Of a stretch of 64,000 nt of DNA, positions 1 through 9,173 are shown one piece after another; within the stretch, counting starts at the first letter, position 1, and every line of letters begins with the position of its first letter. Source of the stretch: Cyanobacteriota bacterium (GTDB taxonomy: Bacteria; Cyanobacteriota; Cyanobacteriia; PCC-6307; Cyanobiaceae); assembly GCA_026389335.1 (NCBI GenBank), contig JAPLIB010000013.1, positions 19,171 to 83,170 on the forward strand. Direction: 5' to 3'. Below the pieces are notes generated by a model. That model saw nothing but the letters and a program-made list of their open reading frames with translations, did not search any database and was not told the origin of the DNA. The position numbers were made by a program, and so were the translations under genes.

Positions 1-54
1 GCCAAGGCCGCGATCCGGGCCGAAGCAAGCCAGCCCAACATCGAACCCATCTGA
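1..54 (+). CDS. C-terminal end of an unidentified upstream gene (partial)
   Basis: Frame 1 is open from the first base and ends in TGA at 52-54, giving a 17-residue tail (AKAAIRAEASQPNIEPI). Codon choice is GC-rich at third positions as in the neighbouring genes, so it is probably the end of a real gene that starts outside the window. Too little is present to name it. Confidence 0.45.
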   Translation, partial: AKAAIRAEASQPNIEPI

Positions 55-132
55 CTACCGCAGTTCAAAGAACGGCATGGGCCTTAAATACCGAAACCAT
101 CCGATTACGTTTGACTGACTTTTTCGTGCCCA

Positions 133-2718
133 ATGATGTTCCCAGCCCAGGCGAAAAAGTCCCAAAACAAGCGAGGCTCCGCTCTGGGTCTGACCTGCTG
201 CCTGGCGCTGGCCTCCCTGGCCAGTAGCGGCGGCGCCCTGGCCAAGCCCGTGGCCCAGATCCCGCGCGTGCAAGCCAGCGGGGGGCTGGTGTTTCAAAGC
301 CAGGGTGGCGGCACTCCCAACACCGTGACCGGTTATCTGTTTGCGCCCCTGAGCCAGGGACAACAAGGTGACGTGTTGTTTGTGGATGTGGCGGCCAATA
401 TGAACCTGGGCGGAGCCCTGAACCAAGGTTCCAACGTCTCCGCTGGCGTCAGCACCCGCCTGGGCTACCGCTGGCTTAGCGGTGATCAACGCTGGCTGTA
501 CGGATTCAATGCCGGTGTGGACACCCGCCAGGCCTACAACCAATATGCCTTTCAGGCCGGCGTTGGCGCCGAGGCCCTCAACCGCCATGTGGAGCTGCGG
601 GTCAATGGCTACATCCCCTTTGCCAACCAGGCTGATTTGTACCAGAGCGGTTACAGCAATGCTCAACTGCAGAGCAACCGGCTGATTCTGGATGGTTGGA
701 ACCGCTATGTGGTGTCGCTGGGGGGAGTGAATCTCGAGGCGGGCATCCCATTGGCCCACTGGAAGAACGACAGCCTATGGCTGTACGCCTCGTACTACTA
801 CCTCAGCGGCGACTATGTGAATGGCAGCTCAGGTGTACGCGGACGCGGGGAACTGCGCATCGGCAATCAACTGGCCCTAGGCGCCACGATTTCCTACGAC
901 AATATCTTTGAAACCCAGGCCACGGGCTATCTACGCTACGGAGCCAAACCCCTGGCGGGCAGTGCCAGGGATGCCGTGGATGCCGCCGAGCGCAGTTTCC
1001 TGGCGCTGCGCGGCCTGCCGATGCAACGCGAGACCGATCTGCGCATGGTGTCGGCTCAACAGAACCTGCCGGGCAGCGTCGCCACCAATCCCGGCAACGG
1101 CGGGAATGCCTACGTGGTTCGCTGCACGGGCGTTACCACCAACACCGGCACGGCCAGTGTGAGCTGCGTCAATCCCAGCCTCGATGCGCTGCTGGCCGCC
1201 GCCGGTCCCGGCGACTTGCTGCTGGTGGGCGGCGGCGCCAGCTCCAATCTGGGCAGCCAGACCCTGCGGCTGGCTGCAGGCACCAACCTCGTCAGCAGCG
1301 GCAATGCACCAACGCTGGCCACGCAATTCGGGCTCGTGAACCTGAACCCGGTGTTTGGCACCGCACTGGGTGCTCGGCCCTCCTTCAGCAACGGCATCAT
1401 CAGCATCGGCAGCAACACCACCATCGCAGGCTTCAGCTTCATCAATACTTCGATCACGAACTCCAGCAGCAGCAATGTGCTGATCGCCAACAACACCTTC
1501 ACGGGTTCCTACACCGACAATCCCACAGACTTGGCGACGGCCCAGGCCTTTGGCTCCATCAACGTGTCGGCCAATGCCCTGCCGATCATTCAGCTGGACG
1601 GCGCCAGCAATCTGACCATTGCCGATAACACCTTCATTGATCCACAGGTTCAAACCTATCAATCGCAGCGCGGGGTATTAGGCAACGGAACAGAGTTTGT
1701 TTGCAATCAGAATGACTACGACAAGAAAGGCCGGCCAACCGGGCTAGGGAACACCAGCGGCCTCTGCCTCAGCGGTAACGCCATCCGACTGAACAACAGC
1801 GCCAATGCCGTCATCTCGGGCAACAGCGTGACTGGCGCTCTGGATGAAGCCTTCCGGATCAACAACCCCTCCGGCACCCTGCTGATCGATAGCAACACCA
1901 TCTCCAACATGCGGATGGGCCCCGACAGCAATATCGGCACCGCCATCATCGTCGGCCAGAGCCAAGGCACAGCCAATGTGACCATCACCAACAACTCGTT
2001 CAGCAACAACAGCCCTGGCATCTATCCGATTGTCGAGTCCGCCAACCAGAGCGGCGTTCCCGTTGCACCAGCAGGCCCCCTGAATCTGGACAACATTGAT
2101 CCCATCGAGATCGGCCTCTGCCGTGGCTCCACCAGCTACCCGCGCACCCAAGATCTGTATGCGGATCCAAACTTCTCCGGCAACTGCAGTGGGCCAACCA
2201 GGATGAACATCACAGTGTCCGGCAACACCATCAGTTTGCCCGCCATCGCCGGTGGCATCATCCAAGACGGCGACGGCATCGACTTCAACATCGGCAGCAA
2301 CAGCATTCTCAATGCCAGCATCTTCGGCAACAGCGTGCTGACTCTCGGTGGCACTGGCGATAACGGCATCACGTTTGACATCCGCGGCAACGCCCAAGCC
2401 CAGATCAGTATCACCAATAACTCCATCAAGGATGTCAGCAAAGAAGCCATCGATCTTGGCTTCACCAATGCCACCACCGCCAATCAGCCTGGATACGCTG
2501 ACATTACCCTGTCCGGCAACGTCTACAGCGGCAGCACAGTTGGCCTGCTCAGCATCGGCCTGATCAATGACCCGGGCTCCCCAGTCTCCAATTTCTATGT
2601 GACTGGCCAGGGCAGAAACAAAGACCAGGTGGGGGCCACCATTCCGGCCTATTCGAGCTTCAACGATGGCAACTTCCCGAACCTGGTTCTCAACGGCTTG
2701 CCGTACATCAGGCCCTAG
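133..2718 (+). CDS. Inverse-autotransporter-like outer-membrane protein with beta-helix passenger
   Basis: This 861-residue protein begins with a signal peptide (basic stretch, hydrophobic core, likely cleavage after GGALA near residue 38). Residues about 45-285 alternate aromatic and small residues in short strands (GYRWLSGDQRWLYGF, VELRVNGYIPF, LWLYASYYYLSGDY), as in the N-terminal barrel of intimin/invasin-type (type Ve) secretion proteins. From about residue 300 the chain is a repetitive Asn/Ser/Thr-rich series (NNTFTGS, NNSANAVISGNS, ISGNT-like) typical of right-handed parallel beta-helices. A barrel at the N-terminus and passenger at the C-terminus is the inverse-autotransporter order. 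Two neighbouring ATGs serve as start; no strong Shine-Dalgarno is visible. The likely role is a surface-exposed adhesin or glycan-binding protein; the passenger substrate is unknown. Confidence 0.75.
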   Translation: MMFPAQAKKSQNKRGSALGLTCCLALASLASSGGALAKPVAQIPRVQASGGLVFQSQGGGTPNTVTGYLFAPLSQGQQGDVLFVDVAANMNLGGALNQGSNVSAGVSTRLGYRWLSGDQRWLYGFNAGVDTRQAYNQYAFQAGVGAEALNRHVELRVNGYIPFANQADLYQSGYSNAQLQSNRLILDGWNRYVVSLGGVNLEAGIPLAHWKNDSLWLYASYYYLSGDYVNGSSGVRGRGELRIGNQLALGATISYDNIFETQATGYLRYGAKPLAGSARDAVDAAERSFLALRGLPMQRETDLRMVSAQQNLPGSVATNPGNGGNAYVVRCTGVTTNTGTASVSCVNPSLDALLAAAGPGDLLLVGGGASSNLGSQTLRLAAGTNLVSSGNAPTLATQFGLVNLNPVFGTALGARPSFSNGIISIGSNTTIAGFSFINTSITNSSSSNVLIANNTFTGSYTDNPTDLATAQAFGSINVSANALPIIQLDGASNLTIADNTFIDPQVQTYQSQRGVLGNGTEFVCNQNDYDKKGRPTGLGNTSGLCLSGNAIRLNNSANAVISGNSVTGALDEAFRINNPSGTLLIDSNTISNMRMGPDSNIGTAIIVGQSQGTANVTITNNSFSNNSPGIYPIVESANQSGVPVAPAGPLNLDNIDPIEIGLCRGSTSYPRTQDLYADPNFSGNCSGPTRMNITVSGNTISLPAIAGGIIQDGDGIDFNIGSNSILNASIFGNSVLTLGGTGDNGITFDIRGNAQAQISITNNSIKDVSKEAIDLGFTNATTANQPGYADITLSGNVYSGSTVGLLSIGLINDPGSPVSNFYVTGQGRNKDQVGATIPAYSSFNDGNFPNLVLNGLPYIRP

Positions 2719-2850
2719 TCAAATCCTCGGCAGAATCATCGCCAAAGCCCCAACCCTTCGGGGTCCCTGGAGAAAATCCAGCTCGATCACGGGGTAACTG
2801 TCTCGTGATTGCAGGCCATCCCATGGCCGAGGGGGTACTGGCCAAGCCCC

Positions 2851-3294
2851 TCAGTCCTCCGTTCCGCTCCCTTTCCCCCGCCGCTGGCTCTTGATCGCTC
2901 CGCGGCGGTTCTTGGCCGCCAATCGCCGCTCCTGGGATCCCCTGGTGGGCTTGGTGCGGCGGCGGATCGGCGGTGGCGGTGCGATCGCCTGGCGCAGCAG
3001 CTCGGCCAGGCGCTTCTGGGCCGCCTGGCGATTGAGCCACTGGGAGCGGTGCTCAGCGGCCACCACCACCAGCACCCCAGCGGTCAGCCGCCCCTGGAGC
3101 CGCGCCAGGGCCCGCTGCCGCAGCGGTTCCGCCAACGCCTGACTGGCCGCCAGATCAAACACCAGCTCCACCCGCGAATCGGTGGTGTTCACCCCCTGGC
3201 CGCCTGGGCCGGAGGCGCGTGAGAAGCGCCAGCCCAGCTCTGCCGCCGGCAGCACCAGCGTGTCATTGATCGGCAGGTCGGCGGCGGAGCCCAT
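2851..3294 (-). CDS. arfB: ArfB-type peptidyl-tRNA hydrolase, ribosome rescue
   Basis: The 147-residue protein carries the release-factor signature GPGGQGVN with the catalytic GGQ near residue 32, and a C-terminal basic tail (RRRTKPTRGSQERR, KSQRRGKG) that in ArfB/YaeJ enters the empty mRNA channel. It lacks the stop-codon recognition domain of RF1/RF2 and matches the family's usual length of about 140. It should hydrolyse peptidyl-tRNA on ribosomes stalled without a stop codon. It starts 14 bases after the carbonic anhydrase gene on the same strand, so the two are probably cotranscribed. Confidence 0.9.
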   Translation of the reverse strand: MGSAADLPINDTLVLPAAELGWRFSRASGPGGQGVNTTDSRVELVFDLAASQALAEPLRQRALARLQGRLTAGVLVVVAAEHRSQWLNRQAAQKRLAELLRQAIAPPPPIRRRTKPTRGSQERRLAAKNRRGAIKSQRRGKGSGTED

Positions 3295-3308
3295 CGGTTC
3301 AGGATGGC

Positions 3309-4070
3309 TTAAAGCAGGCTCACCTGGCCGCTGCCGATGTCCAGGCAGGCCGGCTGGATGGCAAGCCGGCCGCCTGCCACCGCCTCAGCCAGCAGCGCAC
3401 TGCGCTGCGGCAGGGCGCCAGCTGCGGCGCGGGCATGGGCGGCCACCGCCTCCGCCAGGCTGGCGCGGGGGGGCAGGGCCGACCGGATCGGCAGCACCAG
3501 CTCCTCCAGCAGGGGAGTCAGCGGCCTGGAGGCCCGCGCCGCTGCCACCGCCCCGCAGTCGCTATGGCCCAGCACCAGGATCAGGGGCACCGCCAGCTCG
3601 GCCACGGCGTACTCCAGTGAGGCGACGCCCGCATCGGAGGCGGTGTTGCCGGCGGTGCGCACTTCAAACAGCTCGCCCGAGCCCGAGGCAAAGATCCAGT
3701 CCGGCGCCACCCGTGAATCAGCGCAGGCCAGCACCGCCGCCCAGGGCCGCTGCCCCTGAGCCAGGGCCCGGGGTCGCAGCGCACAGTGCAGCGGCCAGTG
3801 CTCCTGCAGCAGTTGCGCCCGCAGCAGCGGATCGCCGCTGCGATCGGCCTCGGCCCAGACGGCGGCGAATTCGCGATTGCGACGCAACAGCTCCTGCAAC
3901 GGATCGCCTGGGGGTTGGCACAGCTGCAACCGCTGCTCCAGCGGCAGGGTGGCCGCCTCCAGCCGCTGGGACGGCAGGGCCAGAACCGTGCCCAGCAATG
4001 CCAGCCCCCGCAGGAAGTGCCGCCGCCCCAGTCCTGGCCGGCGCTGGACTCGATCGCGATCAGGTGCCAT
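3309..4070 (-). CDS. Beta-class carbonic anhydrase with Tat signal (copy 1)
   Basis: The zinc site of beta-carbonic anhydrases is intact: CADSR (Cys ligand and Asp-Arg dyad) and HSDC (His and Cys ligands) about 60 residues later, with the family's FEVRTAGN and LEYAV segments between. The N-terminus has a twin-arginine motif (GRRHFLRG) followed by a hydrophobic stretch ending LEA, so it is probably exported folded to the periplasm, resembling cyanobacterial EcaB-type enzymes. The 253-residue length includes the leader. It is clearly paralogous to the gene at 10990-11757. It is divergent from speE across 58 bases and probably cotranscribed with arfB. The interconversion of CO2 and bicarbonate outside the cytoplasm would support carbon uptake; that role is inferred. 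Confidence 0.87.
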   Translation of the reverse strand: MAPDRDRVQRRPGLGRRHFLRGLALLGTVLALPSQRLEAATLPLEQRLQLCQPPGDPLQELLRRNREFAAVWAEADRSGDPLLRAQLLQEHWPLHCALRPRALAQGQRPWAAVLACADSRVAPDWIFASGSGELFEVRTAGNTASDAGVASLEYAVAELAVPLILVLGHSDCGAVAAARASRPLTPLLEELVLPIRSALPPRASLAEAVAAHARAAAGALPQRSALLAEAVAGGRLAIQPACLDIGSGQVSLL

Positions 4071-4128
4071 GGGATCGTGACAGGAAGCCTGGTCAGAGGT
4101 TTAGCTGGAAGCCTCATCTCTTCAGCGC

Positions 4129-5019
4129 ATGGGCGACAACGACAGTGGATCCCCCGGCTGGATCGACGAACAGCTTCACGGTGTGCGCTACGGGCTGGAG
4201 GGACGGTTGATCTGCGAGCAGACCAGCCCTTACCAACGGGTCACGATCATCGACAGCCTGGCCTATGGCAAGGGGCTGCTGCTCGATGGCTGCTGGATGA
4301 CGGCCGAGCGTCAGGAGCGTCAGTACCACGAGGCGATCGTGCATCCGGCCCTCTGCGCTGCCGCCAGCATCGAGCGGGTGTTGATCGTGGGCGGCGGCGA
4401 TGGCGGCACCGCCCGCGAATGCCTGCGTCACGCCGGCGTGCGCCAGCTCGATCTGGTGGAGATCGATGGGCTGGTGGTGGAGCTGTGCCAGCAGCACCTG
4501 CCCAGCATCGGCGGCGCTGCCTGGAGCGACCCGCGCCTGCAGCTCACCGTCGGCGACGGCATTGCCTGGGTGGCGGCGGCAGCTGCCGCCAGCTACGACG
4601 TGGTGATCGTCGATGGTTCCGATCCCGCCGGCCCGGCGGAAGGCCTGTTCAACCGGTCCTTCTTCGAGCACTGCCGTCGCATCCTTAGGCCCGGCGGCAT
4701 CTTCGTCACCCAGAGCGAATCGCCGGAGGCTTTTCGCCAGGTGCATATCGACATCGTGCGGCTGCTGCGCCAGGTGTTCGGCCATGCCGATCCGATGTAC
4801 GGCTGGGTGCCGATGTATCCCAGTGGCTGGTGGAGCTGGACCTTTGCCGCCACCGATGGCCGCCGCTATCTCGCGCCGGATCCAGTCCGGGCCGCGGCCG
4901 TGTCCGCTGGCTGCGAAATCTGGAGTCCCCGTTGGCAGCGAGGGGGATTTGAGGCGGTGCCGGCCGCCATTGAGCGGCTGCTGACAAGCGGAGAGCTCAG
5001 CCCTGGCCTGCAGCAGTGA
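4129..5019 (+). CDS. speE: Spermidine synthase (putrescine aminopropyltransferase)
   Basis: This 296-residue protein has the spermidine synthase fold: N-terminal strand domain ([38 protein letters not shown]), the decarboxylated-SAM binding loop [10 protein letters not shown], the acidic ribose-binding VEIDG, and [15 protein letters not shown] with the catalytic Asp. It transfers the aminopropyl group from decarboxylated S-adenosylmethionine to putrescine. It would use putrescine made through SpeA (61488-63473) and SpeB (7675-8559) in the same window. The next plus-strand gene is speB, but a minus-strand phosphatase gene lies between them. Confidence 0.92.
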   Translation: MGDNDSGSPGWIDEQLHGVRYGLEGRLICEQTSPYQRVTIIDSLAYGKGLLLDGCWMTAERQERQYHEAIVHPALCAAASIERVLIVGGGDGGTARECLRHAGVRQLDLVEIDGLVVELCQQHLPSIGGAAWSDPRLQLTVGDGIAWVAAAAAASYDVVIVDGSDPAGPAEGLFNRSFFEHCRRILRPGGIFVTQSESPEAFRQVHIDIVRLLRQVFGHADPMYGWVPMYPSGWWSWTFAATDGRRYLAPDPVRAAAVSAGCEIWSPRWQRGGFEAVPAAIERLLTSGELSPGLQQ

Positions 5020-5039
5020 TCCCCCGGCGTGATGCCTGT

Positions 5040-7106
5040 TCAGGCCTTCACGTCGATGGCTGTGTCGGCTGCCACCGGCTCGGTCGCTGTGACGCGAAGC
5101 AGCAGCACGGTCAAGTCGTCAAAGCGTTCAGTACTGCCCTGGTGGTTTTCGATCAGCTTTAACACTTGCTGGAGCACGGCCGCGGGTTGCCTGTTGTCAG
5201 GCTGAAGCTGTAGCAGAAAGTCCTGGAGTCGCTTAATCCCCCATCCCTGCTCAGCGGGGGATCGAGCATCCGTGAGCCCGTCGGTGAAGGTGAACAGCAG
5301 ATCGCCTGGGGCCAATGTTGTGGTGCTGTTGAGGAAGTGCGCACCTGGGAACAGGCCGACAGCCGGACCCGTTGGATCCAGGCTCTCGAGTTTTGCCTCA
5401 CGATCCAGCTGTCTCAACACCAGTGGCGATTCGTGCCCGGCATTCACGTAAATCAACTGGCCTGTCTGGGTATCATGGCAGGCGGCAAAGATCGTTGCAA
5501 ACATGCAGGTGCTGCCATGATTTTCGGCCATGTATTCATTGACAAGTCCGGTCACGTGGGCAAGATCGGCCGGCTGACCCAGGCCAGCATCCCTGGCCTG
5601 GGTCAGAATATTGCTGCGGAGTAGGGAGCGAAAGACGGACATGAACAGGGCCGAGGGCACCCCCTTGTCGCAAACATCGGCAATAATAACATAAAGAAAG
5701 TGGCCAACTTTTAAGGAGTCGTACCAGTCGGCGCCCACTTCGTAGGCCGGTAGGGATTCTGCCGCAATCTCAAAGAAATCAGATTCCGGCAAGCTCTTCA
5801 GCAGGAAGCTCTGCTGAATTTGCTGAGCTGTGGCAATCTGTTGCTCGGCAACGGCATGACCCTTTTCTCGGGCCACAAAAGAGCTTAGTAAATTCCCTGT
5901 TGCGTTGATGTCTTTATAAAGCTCACCAATTTCATCGTCGCGCTGGTCGTCGACGTGAGTTTTGAAATCACCCTGGCTGATCTTGCGGATGGCCTGGCTC
6001 GCCTTGCGAATTGGCTTCACAATCTCGCCGGATACACGATAAAGTACAAAGGCGACTATCAGTATGGTTGCTGCCTGGAAAGCCCGAAGTTTGCTCAGTG
6101 CGACATTGAGCCCATGCATGGCCGTGTCACGGTTGACAATGCTGAGGGCGACCCAATGATGATCGGGAAGCCGGCGCTTCACAACAATGAATGTTTGGCC
6201 ATTGGCCACAATCTCAAGGCCTTGGTCGTCGGGCTCGCGAGAGAGTGCAAAGCGGATAAAAGGGCCCCAGGGCCCATTACGAATCTCTGTAGGTGACTGG
6301 CCTGAGATCCAATCATTGACACTTGTAATGGGAAAGACAGCATATCCGTTGTCTCTGATTATCATAAATTCGCTGCCGCTAAAGTTTCCGTTTTGCATCG
6401 AAATCAGGTTTTGTTTTTTGGCTCCCTGTTGTGGTGCGTCGGTCCTTTCGATATCGGCGCTGAGGTCAAGATCATCTTCGGCTAGATAGAAAGGAGCGCA
6501 AATGGTTGCGATTGCCTTTGGTGCCACAAGGCCTGCTGCAGCTTTGACGCCCTCTGGATAAATAGCATTGGCCGCAAAAAGGCAAGGTTTTGTTGTGCTG
6601 CTTCTGCCAATAACCTGGAGCGTCATGTTGCCTTTCAGTGCCTCCTGAAAGGCAGGATGCTTCTGCACGTGCTCGTTGCGCAGGCCCCGCTCATCAGGGT
6701 TGCCGCCAACGATCAGGCGCCCATCAGGAGACCAGACGCTGATTTCGCGATTTCGATGGATGAGACGTAAAGTCCGAAGCGTGTCGGTCATGCTGGCAAC
6801 GTTCAGCGTCTGAAATGATTCGTTGAGCGACAGGAGTTCAAGGCTTTTAAAAATTTCCTGGCGCCAATGCGCCACGGCAAAGGCTAGTAAATAATTGGAT
6901 CGGGTGAGCGTCGCAACTGTGCGATCACGTACTTGTTGTTCTGTGGTCTGGTAGATGACAGTATCCGCTGCCAAAGACGAGAGCGCAACGGTTAAGATGG
7001 CGCCCCAAGCCATTCGAAACTGAAGACTCCGTGTGCTGCTCCAGATGATGCGAAGCTGAAGATTGAGTGGGCCGCTCCTGGCTTGATCCAAAAAACGGAA
7101 AATCAT
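5040..7106 (-). CDS. Membrane sensor PP2C/SpoIIE-type serine phosphatase (RsbU-like)
   Basis: The 688-residue protein has a transmembrane segment near residues 33-52, a long extracytoplasmic sensor region (about 53-345, Cache-like), a second membrane segment near 350-365, a HAMP linker (VKPIRKASQAIRKISQGDF), then a SpoIIE/PP2C domain from about 440. The metal-binding motifs are present: ADWYD, ADVCDKGVPSALFM, FTDGLTDA and FDDLTVLLLR. It should dephosphorylate a phosphoserine/threonine on an anti-anti-sigma-like partner in response to an external signal; no such partner gene is nearby. Base composition is visibly less GC-rich than the flanking genes (AAAAATTT, TTTTGTTTTTTGG stretches), suggesting later arrival. 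It converges on speE with a 20-base gap. Confidence 0.88.
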   Translation of the reverse strand: MIFRFLDQARSGPLNLQLRIIWSSTRSLQFRMAWGAILTVALSSLAADTVIYQTTEQQVRDRTVATLTRSNYLLAFAVAHWRQEIFKSLELLSLNESFQTLNVASMTDTLRTLRLIHRNREISVWSPDGRLIVGGNPDERGLRNEHVQKHPAFQEALKGNMTLQVIGRSSTTKPCLFAANAIYPEGVKAAAGLVAPKAIATICAPFYLAEDDLDLSADIERTDAPQQGAKKQNLISMQNGNFSGSEFMIIRDNGYAVFPITSVNDWISGQSPTEIRNGPWGPFIRFALSREPDDQGLEIVANGQTFIVVKRRLPDHHWVALSIVNRDTAMHGLNVALSKLRAFQAATILIVAFVLYRVSGEIVKPIRKASQAIRKISQGDFKTHVDDQRDDEIGELYKDINATGNLLSSFVAREKGHAVAEQQIATAQQIQQSFLLKSLPESDFFEIAAESLPAYEVGADWYDSLKVGHFLYVIIADVCDKGVPSALFMSVFRSLLRSNILTQARDAGLGQPADLAHVTGLVNEYMAENHGSTCMFATIFAACHDTQTGQLIYVNAGHESPLVLRQLDREAKLESLDPTGPAVGLFPGAHFLNSTTTLAPGDLLFTFTDGLTDARSPAEQGWGIKRLQDFLLQLQPDNRQPAAVLQQVLKLIENHQGSTERFDDLTVLLLRVTATEPVAADTAIDVKA

Positions 7107-7674
7107 GCGATCAAGCTAGAGCTTGGCGAGGTGATGGTGGCCGTTTCTTGTGCCGGTCGCAGCTGTGGGGCAGGAGAACGGCTATTCACTTTACCGCCCG
7201 GTTCTCTTCTCCTGAGCGGCCCGCAGGCTTTCCCGGCCAGGCGTGGCCGCTCCTGCTGTGGCCAGCGCGCGGTAACCAGCAGGCAGGACTGTGCTCGGAC
7301 AAGCCTCTGCTGGCTGGGGCAATCTTCCCCCTGAATCCTGCGCTTTGTGCCTGAATTGCGCTTGGCTGCCCCCATGGACTAACCCTTGGCCCTGGTGAGC
7401 GGGAGCGATCAGAGGCAAGCCAGGCCATCGCATCCTCCACGTGCAGGGTCAGCCACGGCGAATCGCTCTGGTCACCACCTTGTTCGGACCTCCTCGCTTC
7501 GGCGGCGCTGCCGCCGATCGGGAATGTCTGGCCGCGGGGCCTCCGTTGGTCCGGGGATATATGGCGATGCAGCCCCACGCCGAGGCTTGTCTGCGGCTCG
7601 CGCCTGGTCAGGAGGCCACGGAGTGCCGCTCTGGCAGGATTCAGCTCTGCTCCGAGTCGCTGCTGCTGCCCACC
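7107..7674. other. Intergenic stretch between divergent phosphatase and speB genes
   Basis: These 568 bases hold the start regions of the minus-strand phosphatase gene and the plus-strand speB. The speB frame stays open back to an ATG at 7441, but the upstream residues do not resemble agmatinase and I treat them as non-coding. Several other open frames on both strands have no recognisable content. I see no tRNA, riboswitch or mobile-element ends. Confidence 0.4.
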
Positions 7675-8559
7675 GTGACCGCCGCCAACCCAGCCAGCCC
7701 GGGGCACACGTTCGACACGGACGGTGCCATTTACATGGGCGCCCGCCGTGATCCGGCTGGCTGTCGCGTCGGCCTTTTCGGTGTGCCGTATGACGGCACC
7801 ACCTCGTTTCGCCCCGGCACCCGCTTCGGGCCTGCCGCCATCCGCGAGGTGAGCAGTGGACTGGAAACCTATTGCCCCCAGCTGAACCTGGACCTGGAGG
7901 AGCTGGCCTTCGCCGATCTGGGGGCCGTCGAGATTCCGTTTGGCGCTCCCGAGCCGGTGGTGGCAGCCGTGCGCTCCGCCACAACGGCGGTCCTGGATCT
8001 GGGCCTGGCGCCCTTGATGCTGGGCGGCGAGCATTCGATCAGCAGCGGGGCGGTGGCGGCCGTGGCCGAGCGCCATGCCGATCTGGTGCTGGTGCAGCTC
8101 GATGCCCACGCCGACCTGCGTCAGACCTGGCTGGGCAATCAGCACAGCCACGCCTGCGCCATGCGCCGCTGCCTGGAGGTGCTGCCCAGCGGCGCCTTGC
8201 TGCAGATCGCCATCCGCAGCGGCACCCGGGTGGAGTTTGAGGAGCTGCGTCAGCAGCGGCGGCTGGTGCCCCGCCCCCAGATGGTGGCGGCGCTGCAGGC
8301 CCTGCGGGGCCAGCCGCTCTATCTCACAGTGGATCTCGATTGGTTCGATCCAGCCGTGCTGCCTGGCACAGGCACACCGGAACCCGGTGGCTTTCTGTGG
8401 GCTGATTTCGCCGAGCTGGTGGCTGAACTGCGCCACCACCGCCTGGTCGGCGCCGACATCGTCGAGCTGGCTCCCCAGCTCGATCCCAGTGGGGTGAGCA
8501 GTGTGCTGGCGGCCAAGGTGACCCGCAGCCTGCTGCTGCTCCTGGGTGCTGCCGCCTGA
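7675..8559 (+). CDS. speB: Agmatinase (ureohydrolase family)
   Basis: The manganese-binding motifs of the arginase/agmatinase family are all present: GGEHSIS, LDAHADLR, HACAMRR and the DLDWFDPAVLPGTGTPEPGG signature. The PGTGTPEPGG version is typical of agmatinase rather than arginase, so the expected reaction is agmatine to putrescine plus urea, fitting speA and speE in this window. I chose the GTG at 7675 because it gives a normal 294-residue protein beginning just before the conserved GAIYMGA and GVPYDGTTSFRPG segments; upstream ATGs (7441, 7561) would add up to 78 unconserved residues. No strong Shine-Dalgarno decides the start. Confidence 0.88.
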   Translation: MTAANPASPGHTFDTDGAIYMGARRDPAGCRVGLFGVPYDGTTSFRPGTRFGPAAIREVSSGLETYCPQLNLDLEELAFADLGAVEIPFGAPEPVVAAVRSATTAVLDLGLAPLMLGGEHSISSGAVAAVAERHADLVLVQLDAHADLRQTWLGNQHSHACAMRRCLEVLPSGALLQIAIRSGTRVEFEELRQQRRLVPRPQMVAALQALRGQPLYLTVDLDWFDPAVLPGTGTPEPGGFLWADFAELVAELRHHRLVGADIVELAPQLDPSGVSSVLAAKVTRSLLLLLGAAA

Positions 8560-8597
8560 GCCGGAGACCGTACAGCCCCTACCCGCAACAAACGCAC

Positions 8598-8619
8598 CGC
8601 GCCAGCGGCGGCTGGCGCG
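8598..8619. terminator. Perfect hairpin between convergent speB and cNMP-domain gene
   Basis: CGCGCCAGC and GCTGGCGCG form a perfect 9-bp stem around a GGCG tetraloop, between the ends of two convergent genes. There is no clear T-tract on either side, so it may stop transcription in both directions inefficiently or only protect 3' ends. Confidence 0.5.
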
Positions 8620-8656
8620 AGCATTGACGCAACCAGCTGCGAAGCCGCTAGCGCTT

Positions 8657-9055
8657 TCAATAGCAGCAGGTGCCGCTGGAGCGCTGTTCGCGTAGCCGGT
8701 CGTGCTGCTGGGCAATCAGCAGGATCGCCAGGGTGGGGTGGTTATGCAGCAGGTTGAGGAAGCGCAGGCGATCGAGGCGAACCACCTCCACCGGCGTGAG
8801 GGCCACGGCATCGCTGCGATGCACCCCTTCGCGCCAGACGATGTCGCGGTAACTGAACAGTTCGCCAGGGCGGTAGCAGGTTTTTTCACCCTGTTCACCC
8901 TGAAGCTCAATGATGCCGCGGCGCACGGCGTAAATCGCGTTGGCGGTGCTGCCGCTGCTGAACACCTGGGCGCCGGTGGGAAGCGTGAACGTTTCGCTGT
9001 CCACCTGATGGGCCATCAGGTCGATGGGAGAGGTCGTTGCAGGAGTCGCTACCAA
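8657..9055 (-). CDS. Small stand-alone cyclic-nucleotide-binding-domain protein
   Basis: The 132 residues form one Crp/Fnr-like cNMP-binding beta-roll: LPTGAQVFSSGSTANAIYAVRRGIIELQGE, then CYRPGELFSYRDIV and VEVVRLDRLRFLNLLHNHPTLA. There is no C-terminal helix-turn-helix, so it is not a DNA-binding Crp. The phosphate-binding cassette is degenerate: GE is present, but the usual short RxA segment is replaced by a longer HRSDAVAL loop, so cAMP binding is uncertain. It ends in a CCY tail. It faces speB tail-to-tail. Possible roles are a free regulatory subunit or a degenerate sensor; none is demonstrated by context. Confidence 0.72.
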   Translation of the reverse strand: MVATPATTSPIDLMAHQVDSETFTLPTGAQVFSSGSTANAIYAVRRGIIELQGEQGEKTCYRPGELFSYRDIVWREGVHRSDAVALTPVEVVRLDRLRFLNLLHNHPTLAILLIAQQHDRLREQRSSGTCCY

Positions 9056-9173
9056 GATCCGTCACCTCCAGGGTGAAGCAGGCAATGAGAATCAGTCATA
9101 GGACCTTACGAAACCCTTTAGGGTCGCGTCGACCACAGTTCGCTACTCAGCAGCACCACTCTTCATAATTTCT

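Noticed and set aside
7441..7674. Longer N-terminus for speB
   Set aside because: The 78 extra residues show no agmatinase similarity and are Cys/Gly/Arg-rich; the GTG at 7675 gives the expected length.
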